Origin: Chitinophagaceae bacterium DXS
Lineage (GTDB): Bacteria; Bacteroidota; Bacteroidia; Chitinophagales; Chitinophagaceae
Assembly: GCA_030345135.1 (NCBI GenBank)
Contig: CP128386.1
Location: 1,023,129-1,087,128, forward strand
Length of the DNA stretch: 64,000 nt
Reading direction: 5' to 3'
Part shown: positions 33,330 through 42,852 of the stretch, one piece after another
How the letters are laid out: each line of letters begins with the position of its first letter
Position numbering within the stretch: the first letter of the stretch is position 1
Notes under the pieces: generated by a model
What the model was told of the DNA's origin: nothing
The model's input: only the letters and a program-made list of their open reading frames with translations
Database searches by the model: none
Translations under genes and position numbers: made by a program

Positions 33330-33734
33330 TCACCTTATGTCTTCTACTGTTTTTTTCTCCAGTATTGCAAGATTGGCGTCCCGTACCTCGCACATAACGC
33401 GATTGAGACCGCAGTGTTTTTCATCGCAGTTCTTGCATTTTTCGTAAAAGTGAAGGCTAACGCAGGGGAGGAGGGCAATGGGACCGTCGATTAGCCGCAA
33501 GACTTCCGCCAGGTAAACTTTGGCCGGATCTTTAGCAAAAAAGTAACCGCCGCCCTTTCCTTTCTTACTGTCAAGAATACCCGCTTTTTTTAATTCTAAT
33601 AGGATGTTTTCCAGGAATTTCAAGGGAATTTTTTTCTTCTTTGAAATCTCAGCTATTAAAACAGGGCCTTCTTCTTTTTGTTGTGCCAGATACATAAGCG
33701 CTTTAAACGCATATTGAGTCTTTTTCGAGAGCAT
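33330..33734 (-). CDS. Rrf2-family transcriptional regulator
   Basis: A 134-residue regulator; the ATG at 33734 gives the normal start MLSKKTQYAFKALMYLA, and an upstream TTG is rejected. The N-terminal winged helix (residues 1-80) includes IAEISKKKKIPLKFLENILLEL and GKGGGYFFAKDP. A Cys cluster follows (PCVSLHFYEKCKNCDEKHC and VMC), where family members such as IscR and NsrR bind an Fe-S cluster, so it may sense iron-sulfur status, oxygen or nitric oxide. The number and spacing of Cys differ from IscR. No iron-sulfur genes are adjacent, so targets are unknown. Confidence 0.85.
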   Translation of the reverse strand: MLSKKTQYAFKALMYLAQQKEEGPVLIAEISKKKKIPLKFLENILLELKKAGILDSKKGKGGGYFFAKDPAKVYLAEVLRLIDGPIALLPCVSLHFYEKCKNCDEKHCGLNRVMCEVRDANLAILEKKTVEDIR

Positions 33735-33870
33735 GAAACTTTTATTAAACAAACAAAAATGAGAAAATTTATTCGATTAGCAAGTTTTATACGGTTCTCC
33801 GATGCTTTTAGTAGGAATACGAGATTGAATTCTTGCGCTTTTTTACTACAGAAGGTTTATAATGAATGTG

Positions 33871-34977
33871 TTATTTAAGGAAATTATCATGAATATAATC
33901 CACTACGCTCACCAGGCTGTTAGTGCTGTTGTACACTTCCAGTTGTCTGTCGGCACCTGTGCCATGTTCAAGTATCTTGTGGATATAGGATATTGCATGG
34001 CGGCTTCCAAGATGATCTACCACGTCATCAACAAAGTCTAACAATTCAAATATCAGCACCCTGGTATTGACTTCAGTTTCCTTACCAAAGTCAATTAGCG
34101 AGCCATCAATGCCGTAACGGCTGGCGCGCCATTTATTTTCGTTAATTAATGCGCGGTGATAGGAGATAAAGTTCATGTTTTGCGTCCGTAGCTTATACAG
34201 CTTTACACAAATGGCCTGGAAAATCGCGGTGATAGCAATTGTTTCGTCTACAGTGAGGGGTACGTCGCAGATCCGGAATTCAACTGTGTTGAAGAAAGGA
34301 TGCACGCGCAGATCGTACCAGATCTTTTTTGCATTGTCAATGCAATTGGTTTTAATCAAAAGGTTGACATAGTTATCGTAGGCTTCAATGCTTTGAAAAT
34401 GATCCGGGATGCCGGTACGGGGGAACTTATCAAATATTTTCGAACGATAAGATTTGTAGCCGGTTAACCTTCCTTCCCAAAAAGGTGAATTGACACTCAA
34501 TGCATAAACGTGAGGCAGAAAATACCGGGCGGAGTTGGCAATATGCAGCGCCATTTTCCTGTCTTCCATACCCACATGCACATGCAGGCCAAATATAAGG
34601 TTGCTGCGGGCTGCTTCCTGCAGCTCATTTACTATCTGGCTATAACGGGCGTGGTCCGTGATAAGCTGACTTTGCCAGTGACTAAAGGGATGGGTACCTG
34701 CGGCGCCCACCCAGTAACCGAGGTCTCCGGCTATTTGAGAAATGGTCTGGCGCAACGTCATCACATCATGATAGGCATCCTCCACATTGCGGCAAATATC
34801 AGTGCCAACTTCTACCACTGCCTGGTGCATTTCCGCTTTCACCTTGTCTTTGATCACTTTGTGTCCCTCGTTCACAATCTGCTGCTCATGGCTCTTCAGC
34901 TCCCTTGTTACGGGATCAATTACCATGTATTCTTCTTCAACACCGAGTGTGAAATTGTTATAGTTGATATCTGCCAT
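33871..34977 (-). CDS. GCS2-type carboxylate-amine ligase (YbdK-like)
   Basis: A 368-residue ATP-dependent ligase of the glutamate-cysteine-ligase 2 family. Motifs are FTLGVEEEYMVID at the N-terminus (metal-binding Glu cluster), AEMHQAVVEVGT, GLHVHVGMEDR, NTVEFRICDVPLT and ENKWRASRYGIDG. Members join an amino acid carboxylate to an amine; real substrates of most YbdK-like enzymes are unknown. The ATG at 34977 is used because it fits the family start; a TTG nine codons upstream also exists. It lies 61 nt downstream of an ATP-grasp gene on the same strand, with a divergent esterase beyond it. The three probably form one pathway. Confidence 0.85.
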   Translation of the reverse strand: MADINYNNFTLGVEEEYMVIDPVTRELKSHEQQIVNEGHKVIKDKVKAEMHQAVVEVGTDICRNVEDAYHDVMTLRQTISQIAGDLGYWVGAAGTHPFSHWQSQLITDHARYSQIVNELQEAARSNLIFGLHVHVGMEDRKMALHIANSARYFLPHVYALSVNSPFWEGRLTGYKSYRSKIFDKFPRTGIPDHFQSIEAYDNYVNLLIKTNCIDNAKKIWYDLRVHPFFNTVEFRICDVPLTVDETIAITAIFQAICVKLYKLRTQNMNFISYHRALINENKWRASRYGIDGSLIDFGKETEVNTRVLIFELLDFVDDVVDHLGSRHAISYIHKILEHGTGADRQLEVYNSTNSLVSVVDYIHDNFLK

Positions 34978-35038
34978 TGCTGTCTTTGTTTTCAGGCGGG
35001 CCAAAAAAAGGAGTGTAAATTAGGTTGATTTTTTTACT

Positions 35039-36013
35039 TTAAATGTTCTGCTCATCATTCTTTTCAGCTGCGTGTACACTGTGCTTCACAAATGCGCCCC
35101 ACGTTAAATTGTTTGCTCCGTTACCAGGATTAAATGCTTTTGCTTTTTCAATGGCAAAATTCCCCATTGCTTCTACCACCCAGGCAAAATTTTCTTCGCC
35201 AACACTGTTCCGGTCAGCATCCGGAGCCGGATTGCAAAAATCGATAGCATAAGGAACGCCATCACGAATAGCCAGTTCAACAGTGTTAAAATCGTATCCC
35301 AGGTTTTGGTTGATACGCAAAACAATGCTTTCCATTTCTTTATACAATTGTTCCGAAGGCGTAAAACCAGCCGAATACCGCAGGTGATGCGGGTTGCGCG
35401 GTTCATATGGCATTATGTGGACATGTTTGCCTCCTACACAATAGCAACGGTAATATTCAGTAAAAACAATTTCCTCCTGTAAAAGCATTACCAATCTCCC
35501 GGTTTCTGCATATTTAGAGAAGAAGTCAGTCGTATCTTCCAGTTTGTATACGCTTTTCCAGCCTCCACCCGCGAAAGGCTTCATGTATGCAGGAAATCCT
35601 ATATATTCAAAAATGCTGTTCCACTCAAGTGGGTATGATAGATTGTTGAAGGACTCTTCTGTTGTTTCTTCCGGCATATCATGTGATGGAAGTATTACTG
35701 TTTTAGGTACCGGAACGTTTATTTTAGTGGCAAGACAGTTATTGAAAAATTTCTCGTCTGCGCTCCACCAAAAAGGGTTATTGATCACTGCGGTGCCATT
35801 TAGTGCAGCATTTTTAAGATAGGCGCGATAAAAAGGAACATCATGGCTGATTCTGTCGACTATTACTGCATAGGGAGAAGGAGCACCCTGTTCAACCTTG
35901 TTGATATTTACGGACTCCGCCACTATGTCCGGCAAATTCATACGATTGATATATTCAACAAATCCCTGAGGAAATGTTCGTTCCTGGCCATAAATAATAC
36001 CTATTTTTTTCAT
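35039..36013 (-). CDS. ATP-grasp family ligase of unknown substrate
   Basis: A 324-residue protein. The N-terminal domain (MKKIGIIYGQERTFP) is the pre-ATP-grasp fold. The ATP-grasp region has GFPAYMKPFAGGGWKSVYK (phosphate loop and Lys), LLQEEIVF (adenine contact region), and VELAIRDGVPYAIDFCNPAPD, whose acidic/Asn residues fit metal binding. Such enzymes join a carboxylate to an amine or thiol through an acyl phosphate. It starts 243 nt from the divergent esterase gene and precedes the GCS2-type ligase. Two amide-forming ligases in a row suggest assembly of a small peptide-like molecule or of a peptide tag on a protein. Confidence 0.75.
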   Translation of the reverse strand: MKKIGIIYGQERTFPQGFVEYINRMNLPDIVAESVNINKVEQGAPSPYAVIVDRISHDVPFYRAYLKNAALNGTAVINNPFWWSADEKFFNNCLATKINVPVPKTVILPSHDMPEETTEESFNNLSYPLEWNSIFEYIGFPAYMKPFAGGGWKSVYKLEDTTDFFSKYAETGRLVMLLQEEIVFTEYYRCYCVGGKHVHIMPYEPRNPHHLRYSAGFTPSEQLYKEMESIVLRINQNLGYDFNTVELAIRDGVPYAIDFCNPAPDADRNSVGEENFAWVVEAMGNFAIEKAKAFNPGNGANNLTWGAFVKHSVHAAEKNDEQNI

Positions 36014-36217
36014 AAGCGCCAGTTATATTGTCCCGTTGCTATTACCGGTTAAGAGTGCGTAGACATGCATATTTCCTTATGCCCGGAGCAACAATATTGA
36101 CCTTTTGGTAATAAATATTTACCCACTGAATGTAGAATATTTTTTGTTTTTCCTCAACTAAAAGTGTTTGAAAAAATAATGATATGTTGACCCACAAAAA
36201 AATAACCGGTCTCTGAT

Positions 36218-36251
36218 TTTGACCCATGTACCCGTTTGTTGCTTATTTTTG
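36218..36251 (+). promoter_or_regulatory. Candidate promoter of the cytosolic esterase gene
   Basis: TTTG (36218-36221), 22 nt, TATTTTTG (36244-36251). The -7 box ends only 5 nt before the ATG at 36257, which would make the mRNA nearly leaderless if that start is right. Confidence 0.45.
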
Positions 36252-36256
36252 GAAAT

Positions 36257-37078
36257 ATGAGAATGTCGCGAACCCGTGTGTATAACAGTTTGCTGGTGCA
36301 ACAAAAAGTTTTTTACTCCGTATTTCTGGAAAGAGATATAACGATAGATGCATATTTACCAAAAAATATCGCTCGACCTGAAAACCTGAGTCTGCTGCTG
36401 ATCAATGACGGGCAGGATCTTGGTTCAATGGATTTTGGATCGCTGCTTGACGACATGATCTCAGCCTCAACTATTTCTCCTCTTATCTGTATTGGAATTC
36501 ACTGCGGCGAGGAACGAAAAATGGAATATGGTGTGGCATATAGTGCAGATTACCAGGGACTGGGCGCAAAGGCGGGATTGTATAGCAAGTTCATTCTTGA
36601 TGAACTTATTCCTTTGATTCGCAAATCATATAATATAGCTTCTTTCAAAGAAAAATGTTTCGCGGGATTTTCTCTTGGAGGATTGAGTGCCCTTGACATT
36701 GCATGGAATCATGCCAGAGAATTCAATAAGGTTGGCATTTTTAGTGGTGCGTTATGGTGGAGAAGAAGATCTTATGAGGATGGATATTCGGATGATAGAG
36801 ACCGTTTGATGCACTTGCAGGTCCGCAATGGGTACTACTATCCCTGGATGAAATTCTTTATTGAATGCGGAGCGCTTGACGAAACTGCGGATCGCAACAA
36901 CAATGGTATTATTGACAGCATTGACGACGCGCGGGATCTTATCAAAGAATTGAAAGGCAAAGGCTATACAGAAGAACAGATCTGCTATAAAGAATTACCT
37001 GACGGCCGCCACGACGTTGCCACCTGGGCGAAAGTGATGCCAGAGTTTCTGAAATGGGGTTTTTCTGTTGAAAATTGA
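36257..37078 (+). CDS. Cytosolic esterase D/enterochelin-esterase-like hydrolase
   Basis: A 273-residue alpha/beta hydrolase without a signal peptide. The start is set at the ATG at 36257; an in-frame TTG at 36236 lies inside the promoter and an ATG two codons later is also possible. It has LLINDGQDLGS near the oxyanion region, the nucleophile elbow CFAGFSLGGLSALD, GALDETADRNNNGI (acidic residue), and a late His in LPDGRHDVATWAKVMP. It is divergent from the ATP-grasp/GCS2 pair, and may trim or release their product. The last codons and TGA stop belong to an ATTGAAA heptad array. Confidence 0.75.
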   Translation: MRMSRTRVYNSLLVQQKVFYSVFLERDITIDAYLPKNIARPENLSLLLINDGQDLGSMDFGSLLDDMISASTISPLICIGIHCGEERKMEYGVAYSADYQGLGAKAGLYSKFILDELIPLIRKSYNIASFKEKCFAGFSLGGLSALDIAWNHAREFNKVGIFSGALWWRRRSYEDGYSDDRDRLMHLQVRNGYYYPWMKFFIECGALDETADRNNNGIIDSIDDARDLIKELKGKGYTEEQICYKELPDGRHDVATWAKVMPEFLKWGFSVEN

Positions 37079-37255
37079 CAATTGAAAATGACCGGTCTCT
37101 TGCAAAACACTATTAATCTCTGTTGCAGGTTCTGGGTAGGACTACGTGTGAAGCGCTTAATATTATAACTCTGACTAAACGACTTAGAACTGACAATTGA
37201 GAATGCTGGCGCCACTACCTTCATTTTCAATTGTCAATTTTCAACTGTCAATTAA
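37070..37255. repeat. Inverted heptad arrays, ATTGAAA/TTTTCAA family
   Basis: GTTGAAA, ATTGACA, ATTGAAA, ATG (from 37070) overlaps the esterase stop codon. AACTGACAATTGAGAATG lies at 37187 and the inverse TTTTCAA, TTGTCAA, TTTTCAA, CTGTCAA at about 37225-37250, next to the M14 peptidase stop. The arrangement repeats that at 24165-24361. Confidence 0.85.
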
Positions 37256-37256
37256 A

Positions 37257-38981
37257 TTAATTGATCTTATAAACCGGGTATCTCAAATGCGCTGGTTCGT
37301 AATACGGAGAATGTGTATACACAAATCTCAATTGCTCTTTGGCGGATGCGGCAAATACGCTATCCTTCTGCTTTTTTTCATTCAGCAGTTGCTTAACCTC
37401 AGGGTGAGCTGCAATGTATTTGGCTGCTACGTCTTCCCACCGGTAGTCACTGTAACCTTCCTTTTGTTGTAGTATGGCATCAAAAAAATTCCAGCTAAAA
37501 AAACTGTCGTCGCTTTGAGGTTCAAGCGTTTCAACGATATAGCGGTCTGTTGCCTGACCAGTATAAATTAGATAATCTCCTTGTCTGAACTGGAGCGATT
37601 GTTTGCTGGTGGCAAGCTTTACATCATAATTGCGGTGGTGCTTTTCAAATGGTTTGGGATAACTCTTATAATCTTCTATACGATAAGCTTCTACTTCAAT
37701 TGTCGTGTCAGTTTTTAACTGCTGCATTTTCACTCCGTTTAATGCAAGCAGATCGGTTACATTGTGCCATCCTTGCGGTATAATGTATGCTTTTGCTTTT
37801 GTGGTAACATTTACGGGATTGAGATAGTTGTAAAATTTAACCGCTGTTTCAAATGGCTTTTCATGGTTATAGAATAAACGCTTCATACCGGTAACTGCGC
37901 TAACAATGCTGTCACCTGTGTAGCCTTTAAAACGGATCATATCAAAACGCGCAGTATCAGGTTTCCAGCTTAACGCAAACTCCATTTGTTTTTTTACATC
38001 TTCTATAGAAGCCTTTCTTGTAGCAATGATCTTATCTGCATATTTAGATGCTTCTTCAATCATTGTCTGCATAAGCGCGTATGTACTTAATACCCTGTCT
38101 TTAAAAGGTTTTAGCATATGGGTTTCGGACATAAATGAAATAGTCTGAAACAAAGTAGCATAACCGGTGCTATATCGCGGCGCGTCATAAAAAGCGGTCC
38201 AGCCTTTTTGCATATTTCCGTCTTCAAAATTCACGTACGGCGTCATTAACATGTTCTTTTTGTTCATGCCTTTGTACAGGGCTGGTTCGAACTCATCGTG
38301 TAAAAATTTGCCAACTTCACCACCAAGTTTATCGTGTTGAGTTGTGAGAAGCGTCATTGTATATTGATAGTCTGCTCCATCACTTACATGGTTATCCAGG
38401 AATATATCAGGGTTTACTTCGTGAAATATTTGTGTAAAAGCAATGGCGTTGCGGCTGTCACATTTAATAAAGTCCCTGTTCAGATCCAGGTTTTGCGCAT
38501 TGCCTCTGAAACCGTAGCTCTCGGGTCCATCTTGGTTTACGCGGGAATAAGTGTTGCGGTTAAGACTTCCTCCGATATTATAAATAGGTATAACGGCCAA
38601 TACTACATTTGGTGGAACTTTAATTGCTCCCGTGCAGGCATCGCGCAACAACATCATGCTGGCATCTATGCCATCAGGTTCACCGGGATGTATGCCATTG
38701 TTTATAAGCATTACAATCTTGCCCTGCTGGTGCCATTTGCTGGGATCAAATTGCTTATCCGAACTGTAAATCAATAAATGTAAGGGTAAGCCTGCGTCTG
38801 TAATGTTTTTTTTAGTTATTTTTAAGCTACCAAAACTGGCAGATAAAGCGTGATAGAACTTAATGCAATCAGAATATGTAACTGTTTGTTTTCCGGAGCT
38901 TTTTTCAAAAGTTGTTAATGGGCTTTGTGCATGTAAAAAGTGTATAAAGAAAATAGATAATGTTAAAATCGTTTTTTTCAT
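37257..38981 (-). CDS. M14-family zinc carboxypeptidase, secreted
   Basis: A 574-residue protein with a signal peptide (about residues 1-18, ending LHA). The M14 zinc pair is in NNGIHPGEPDGIDASMML (HxxE), and the third ligand is probably His in DIFLDNHVSDGADY. NRDFIKCDSRN supplies the substrate-binding Asn-Arg. The C-terminal 200 residues are a beta-rich extension as in larger Bacteroidota M14 peptidases. It should cut C-terminal residues from peptides in the periplasm. It is single, ending in a heptad array, and is divergent from the two-component system with 54 bp between. Confidence 0.85.
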   Translation of the reverse strand: MKKTILTLSIFFIHFLHAQSPLTTFEKSSGKQTVTYSDCIKFYHALSASFGSLKITKKNITDAGLPLHLLIYSSDKQFDPSKWHQQGKIVMLINNGIHPGEPDGIDASMMLLRDACTGAIKVPPNVVLAVIPIYNIGGSLNRNTYSRVNQDGPESYGFRGNAQNLDLNRDFIKCDSRNAIAFTQIFHEVNPDIFLDNHVSDGADYQYTMTLLTTQHDKLGGEVGKFLHDEFEPALYKGMNKKNMLMTPYVNFEDGNMQKGWTAFYDAPRYSTGYATLFQTISFMSETHMLKPFKDRVLSTYALMQTMIEEASKYADKIIATRKASIEDVKKQMEFALSWKPDTARFDMIRFKGYTGDSIVSAVTGMKRLFYNHEKPFETAVKFYNYLNPVNVTTKAKAYIIPQGWHNVTDLLALNGVKMQQLKTDTTIEVEAYRIEDYKSYPKPFEKHHRNYDVKLATSKQSLQFRQGDYLIYTGQATDRYIVETLEPQSDDSFFSWNFFDAILQQKEGYSDYRWEDVAAKYIAAHPEVKQLLNEKKQKDSVFAASAKEQLRFVYTHSPYYEPAHLRYPVYKIN

Positions 38982-39035
38982 TAAATTGTATTTAATTTTC
39001 CTTAAATATTTCTTATATAAAATCAGGTAAAAATA

Positions 39036-39734
39036 ATGGAAAACACTTACCGTATTCTTTTAGCTGAGGATGAACCTAAACTTAGCCAGGTTATGCAGGA
39101 TGAGCTAGCCCGCCAGGGATACCATGCCGATGTTGCTTATGATGGATTGATTGCCGAAAAGATGTTTAGACAGCATAACTATTCCCTTGTCATATTGGAC
39201 ATCAACCTGCCCTACAAAAACGGTCTGGCATTGTGTAAAGAATTCAGAACCCTTAACAAGAACGTTCCTATTATTATGCTCACCGCTTTAGGTGAACTGC
39301 AGGATAAGATGGATGCTTTTAACCTGGGCGCTGATGACTATATAGTAAAGCCTTTCCATTTCGATGAATTGTTTGCACGCATTAAGGTGTTTCTGAAAAG
39401 AGCCGATGCTGCAAGCGAACCTGCGGAAAAAGTAACTGTTGCTGACCTGGAGATTGACATGGAAAATAAAACTGTGACAAGGGGAGGCAAAAACATTAAT
39501 CTTACTGCAAAAGAATTTGCATTACTGGTATTGTTGTGTAAGAATAAAGGAAAAGTGATTGCAAAACAGGATATCCTGGAAAAGGTGTGGGATTTGAGTT
39601 TTGATACTGGTACCAATACTATTGAAGTATACATTAGCTTTTTACGGAACAAGGTTGACAAACCTTTTGAAACCAAATTAATACATACCAAACCAGGCTT
39701 CGGTTATTATGTAAGAGAAACATCGCTTTCATGA
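39036..39734 (+). CDS. OmpR-family response regulator
   Basis: A 232-residue protein with an N-terminal receiver domain (residues 5-118): acidic pocket LLAEDEPKL, phospho-acceptor Asp in LVILDINLPYKNG, and the conserved Lys in DDYIVKPFHFD. A C-terminal winged-helix domain follows (about 135-228) with LTAKEFALLVLLCKNKGK, NTIEVYISFLRNKVD and HTKPGFGYYV. Its stop overlaps the ATG of the histidine kinase by 4 nt, so the pair is co-translated. The target genes and signal are unknown. Confidence 0.93.
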   Translation: MENTYRILLAEDEPKLSQVMQDELARQGYHADVAYDGLIAEKMFRQHNYSLVILDINLPYKNGLALCKEFRTLNKNVPIIMLTALGELQDKMDAFNLGADDYIVKPFHFDELFARIKVFLKRADAASEPAEKVTVADLEIDMENKTVTRGGKNINLTAKEFALLVLLCKNKGKVIAKQDILEKVWDLSFDTGTNTIEVYISFLRNKVDKPFETKLIHTKPGFGYYVRETSLS

Positions 39735-41089
39735 ATTTAAAACTCAAGTTTACTTTATTATTATGTTTACTGGTTTCGGTTGTTCTTATTTCGTGTATTA
39801 GTGTAATCTATCTGCTTTACGCCAATACGCGGAAAGAAGCATATACCAACAGGCTTTGGTCCAAGGTGTGGGGAACCTACCAGCATGAGTTTAAAATCGA
39901 CAGCCTGCCTGCGCGCGTGCAGGATCAGGTGGAGCGATACCCTGCGGGCTATTTTGCAGATGTATATGTGATTGGGGTAGATAGTACCGGCTCAATTTTT
40001 TACAGAAATCCGGATTCACTTTTTGTAAAAAGGCCTTCTTCGCAGTTATTGGATGAAATAAAGCGTCGGCCGTCTTTTGAATTTGAAGATGGTGAAAGAG
40101 AAAATGTCGGGATTTACTTTAAGGACCAAAACTGCATATTTATAGCATCCGGCTGGGATTTAAACGGAAAGGGAAGACTTGAGAAACTAAGACTTATCAT
40201 GGGAGGAGTGTTGCTGGGCGGCATTGTGCTTGCTGCTTTTGCAGCATTTGTATACGCTAACCAGGCAATCAAACCTTTGGTAAAGCTGGGCAACCAGATG
40301 GATAGCATCTCTGCCAATAATTTAAAGGAGCGTATTAATGTAGGTGACAGTTATGAAGAGCTGAAACTGATCGTGTCTAACTTTAACGATATGCTTGACC
40401 GGTTGGACAAATCTTTTGAGACGCAGAAAAGCTTTGTGCATCACGCATCTCACGAATTAAGAACGCCCCTGGCAAGTATGCTGTCTCAAACGGAGTCGGC
40501 TTTGCGAAGAGATCTGGATAACGGTGACTTCAATAAAGTGTTGCTGTCTTTAAAAGAAGACCAGCAGAACATGATTGATCTTACGAATTCACTGCTTACT
40601 CTTTCTCAATACGAGCGTATCACGCACAATAAGGAGTGGAATGTAATCAGGCTTGATGAGATTCTTTATGAAGCCATTGCTTTTGTAAAGAAATCCTTCG
40701 CTGATATTAATATAACCGTCGATTTCCTCACTGTTCCGGAAGATGAACTTTCGCTCTCCATTCACGGCAGTGAGCCTTTGTTGCGCTCCGCTTTTTTCAA
40801 TCTTTTGAAAAATGCTTATTATTATTCCGATAATAAAAGTGTGGAAGTAATACTGGCAGAAGATGAGCATTATATTACGTTATCATTTCTAAATACGGGG
40901 CAAACCCTTACGGAAACAGAACAGTCTCGTTTATTTATCCCTTTCTTCCGTGGAAGTAATTCACAAAGGGAAAAAGGCTTTGGTCTTGGTTTGCCAATCG
41001 TTAACAGAATAGTTAACGTACATAAAGGAGAAATCACTTATTCAATACAAAACGGCAAAAACTGTTTTAGGGTTTCATTCGCTAAGTAG
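39731..41089 (+). CDS. Sensor histidine kinase with HAMP domain
   Basis: A 452-residue inner-membrane kinase. TM1 spans about residues 7-29 and TM2 about 154-177, enclosing a periplasmic sensor of some 120 residues. A HAMP region (ANQAIKPLVKLGNQM) leads to the H-box HHASHELRTPLASM, whose His is phosphorylated, then N-box FFNLLKNAYYY and G-box EKGFGLGLPIVNRI. It phosphorylates the regulator encoded just upstream. The TAG stop is the start of a TAGCTAATAGG…AGCTGTG repeat array. No efflux or metal genes follow that would reveal the signal. Confidence 0.92.
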   Translation: MNLKLKFTLLLCLLVSVVLISCISVIYLLYANTRKEAYTNRLWSKVWGTYQHEFKIDSLPARVQDQVERYPAGYFADVYVIGVDSTGSIFYRNPDSLFVKRPSSQLLDEIKRRPSFEFEDGERENVGIYFKDQNCIFIASGWDLNGKGRLEKLRLIMGGVLLGGIVLAAFAAFVYANQAIKPLVKLGNQMDSISANNLKERINVGDSYEELKLIVSNFNDMLDRLDKSFETQKSFVHHASHELRTPLASMLSQTESALRRDLDNGDFNKVLLSLKEDQQNMIDLTNSLLTLSQYERITHNKEWNVIRLDEILYEAIAFVKKSFADINITVDFLTVPEDELSLSIHGSEPLLRSAFFNLLKNAYYYSDNKSVEVILAEDEHYITLSFLNTGQTLTETEQSRLFIPFFRGSNSQREKGFGLGLPIVNRIVNVHKGEITYSIQNGKNCFRVSFAK

Positions 41090-41095
41090 CTAATA

Positions 41096-41129
41096 GGTGT
41101 CAGCTGTGAGCTATCAGCTATCAGCTACT
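41096..41129 (+). repeat. Heptad array after the kinase gene
   Basis: GGTGTC, AGCTGTG, AGCTATC, AGCTATC, AGCTACT, beginning 7 nt after a TAGCT that contains the kinase stop codon. Confidence 0.88.
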
Positions 41130-41286
41130 TAGGTGTAACCTGTTAATGTTTATTTGAGAAACACTAACTGCCGAAAAGGCTCTATCACTTCCTTTAATTT
41201 GCAATAGAAAATCTTCAAATATTTGTTTGAAACTTATGCAAAACGTAAGATCCGAGATCAAAAAATCAGACATCAGCGATCTGCTT

Positions 41287-42534
41287 TTAAGCCAGCTCGA
41301 TCAACGTGATCTCCGGCAAAATGCCCACACGGCCGGGATAACCAATAAATCCGTAACCGCGGTTTACATATAATTTTTGTGATCCTTCACGATATAGGCC
41401 GGCCCATTGTTTATATACCCACTGTACAGGGCTCCACTTGAAATAATGATTTTCCACACCGAACTGCATGCCATGCGTATGACCTGCAAGCATCAGGTCA
41501 ATATCCGGATATTTAACCCTCACTTCGGCATCCCAATGGCTCGGGTCATGACTCATTAAAATCTTAAAAGGATATTTTTCAGAACCCGGGTAGGCCTGGT
41601 CCATTTTTCCATATTTAGCGAAATTGGCTTTGCTGCTCCAGTTTTCAATGCCAATTAACGCAATAGATTCACCGTTTTTTTCGAGAGGGATATGTTCATT
41701 CATAAGCAAACGCCATCCCAGATCCTTGTGTACATTCTTTAATCTTTCCAGGTTTTCAATTTTGGCTTCCTTGCTGGGCCATTGAACGTAATCGCCGTAA
41801 TCGTGATTGCCCAATGTGCTAAACACACCCAGTGGCGCTTTTAATCTGCTGAACACATCCATGTAATCAGTCATCTCTTCGGCTCTGTCATTTACCAGGT
41901 CACCTGTAAATAGTATCAGATCGGCATTTTGTTGCAAAATCAGGTCAACCCCATGGCTAACCGCATGTTTATCATTGAAGCTTCCGCTGTGTATATCGCT
42001 TATATGAACAATCTTCAATCCCTTAAATGATGAAGGAAGATTTTTGAATGCCAGTTTTACTTTTTTTACGTGGTAGTTGTACTTGTTGGAAAAACCATAC
42101 ATCAGGCTGGAGAATAAACCACCACCAACAATAAGGCCCAGCCAGCTTAAAAAAGTGGAGCGGCCAAGTTTGTTTCCTGGTTCAACCACGTGGGCACCGG
42201 TTGTTGAAAATATTTTAGTCATCAACCAAAGGGCGCCACGCCTGACGTCGTCAACCAAAAAAAATACTGTCGCCACCACTTTTGCCAGGAAAAGTCCGAC
42301 AAGAATTGCAAAAACATAATTTCTGAAAAAACGATGAGTCTGCAGCCACTGCCAGTAGGGGAAGAGCATGATTGTGATAAGCGCGGCCCCCGAAATGACC
42401 CAGTAAACCGAATAGATGATTATCCTTGTTTTTTCGCCAGCATTTTGAGTTAATGAACGAATGGCAGAAAAAATATATAGATCCAGCAGCAGTAAAATGA
42501 ATAGAAAAATCCAGAGACCTCCTTTGCTACGCAT
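41287..42534 (-). CDS. Membrane-anchored metallophosphoesterase
   Basis: A 415-residue protein. The N-terminal third has four predicted membrane helices (about residues 7-28, 39-60, 72-94 and 130-148). The C-terminal calcineurin-like domain carries all metal motifs: KIVHISDIHSG, LILFTGDLVND, STLGNHDYGD, ILMSHDPSHWD and LAGHTHGMQFG. It is like the YaeI-type phosphodiesterases, which act on phospholipids or related compounds at the membrane. The active site would face the periplasm or cytoplasm depending on topology, which is not resolved. It is a single gene. Confidence 0.85.
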   Translation of the reverse strand: MRSKGGLWIFLFILLLLDLYIFSAIRSLTQNAGEKTRIIIYSVYWVISGAALITIMLFPYWQWLQTHRFFRNYVFAILVGLFLAKVVATVFFLVDDVRRGALWLMTKIFSTTGAHVVEPGNKLGRSTFLSWLGLIVGGGLFSSLMYGFSNKYNYHVKKVKLAFKNLPSSFKGLKIVHISDIHSGSFNDKHAVSHGVDLILQQNADLILFTGDLVNDRAEEMTDYMDVFSRLKAPLGVFSTLGNHDYGDYVQWPSKEAKIENLERLKNVHKDLGWRLLMNEHIPLEKNGESIALIGIENWSSKANFAKYGKMDQAYPGSEKYPFKILMSHDPSHWDAEVRVKYPDIDLMLAGHTHGMQFGVENHYFKWSPVQWVYKQWAGLYREGSQKLYVNRGYGFIGYPGRVGILPEITLIELA

Positions 42535-42852
42535 AAGAAAAATTTCAGTGATGAGTAAAAATAAAGCAAAATCGTGTTGAAAGATGGCTAAAATCCACTA
42601 ACGGACAATGCTTTTGGTAATGGTCAGATTAACGACGCCAATTTCCGAAGCCATCTTGCCCGGACATCCGATGCTGGGACTACGGCGACAAGGGTGTCAG
42701 CCAAATCTGCCAAAAATGTGGGTAAAATTATGCTTATCTATACTGCTAAAAGAATAATATTGTTTCGCTAAGTGGGCACGAAAAATTATTTTTGCTGCCT
42801 TTGAAAATATAGCTGCTAAAAAAATGGCAGGTATACATTAAAAAATAATCCG
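42535..42852. other. Divergent spacer metallophosphoesterase / UPF0173 gene
   Basis: Apart from the promoter at 42763-42794 nothing recognisable is seen: no ORF, repeat array or RNA gene. Confidence 0.55.
42763..42794 (+). promoter_or_regulatory. Candidate promoter of the UPF0173 gene
   Basis: TTTC (42763-42766), 20 nt, TATTTTTG (42787-42794). The -7 box fits TAnnTTTG exactly; the -33 box has one mismatch, like that of bioB. It lies 58 nt before the start codon. Confidence 0.5.
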
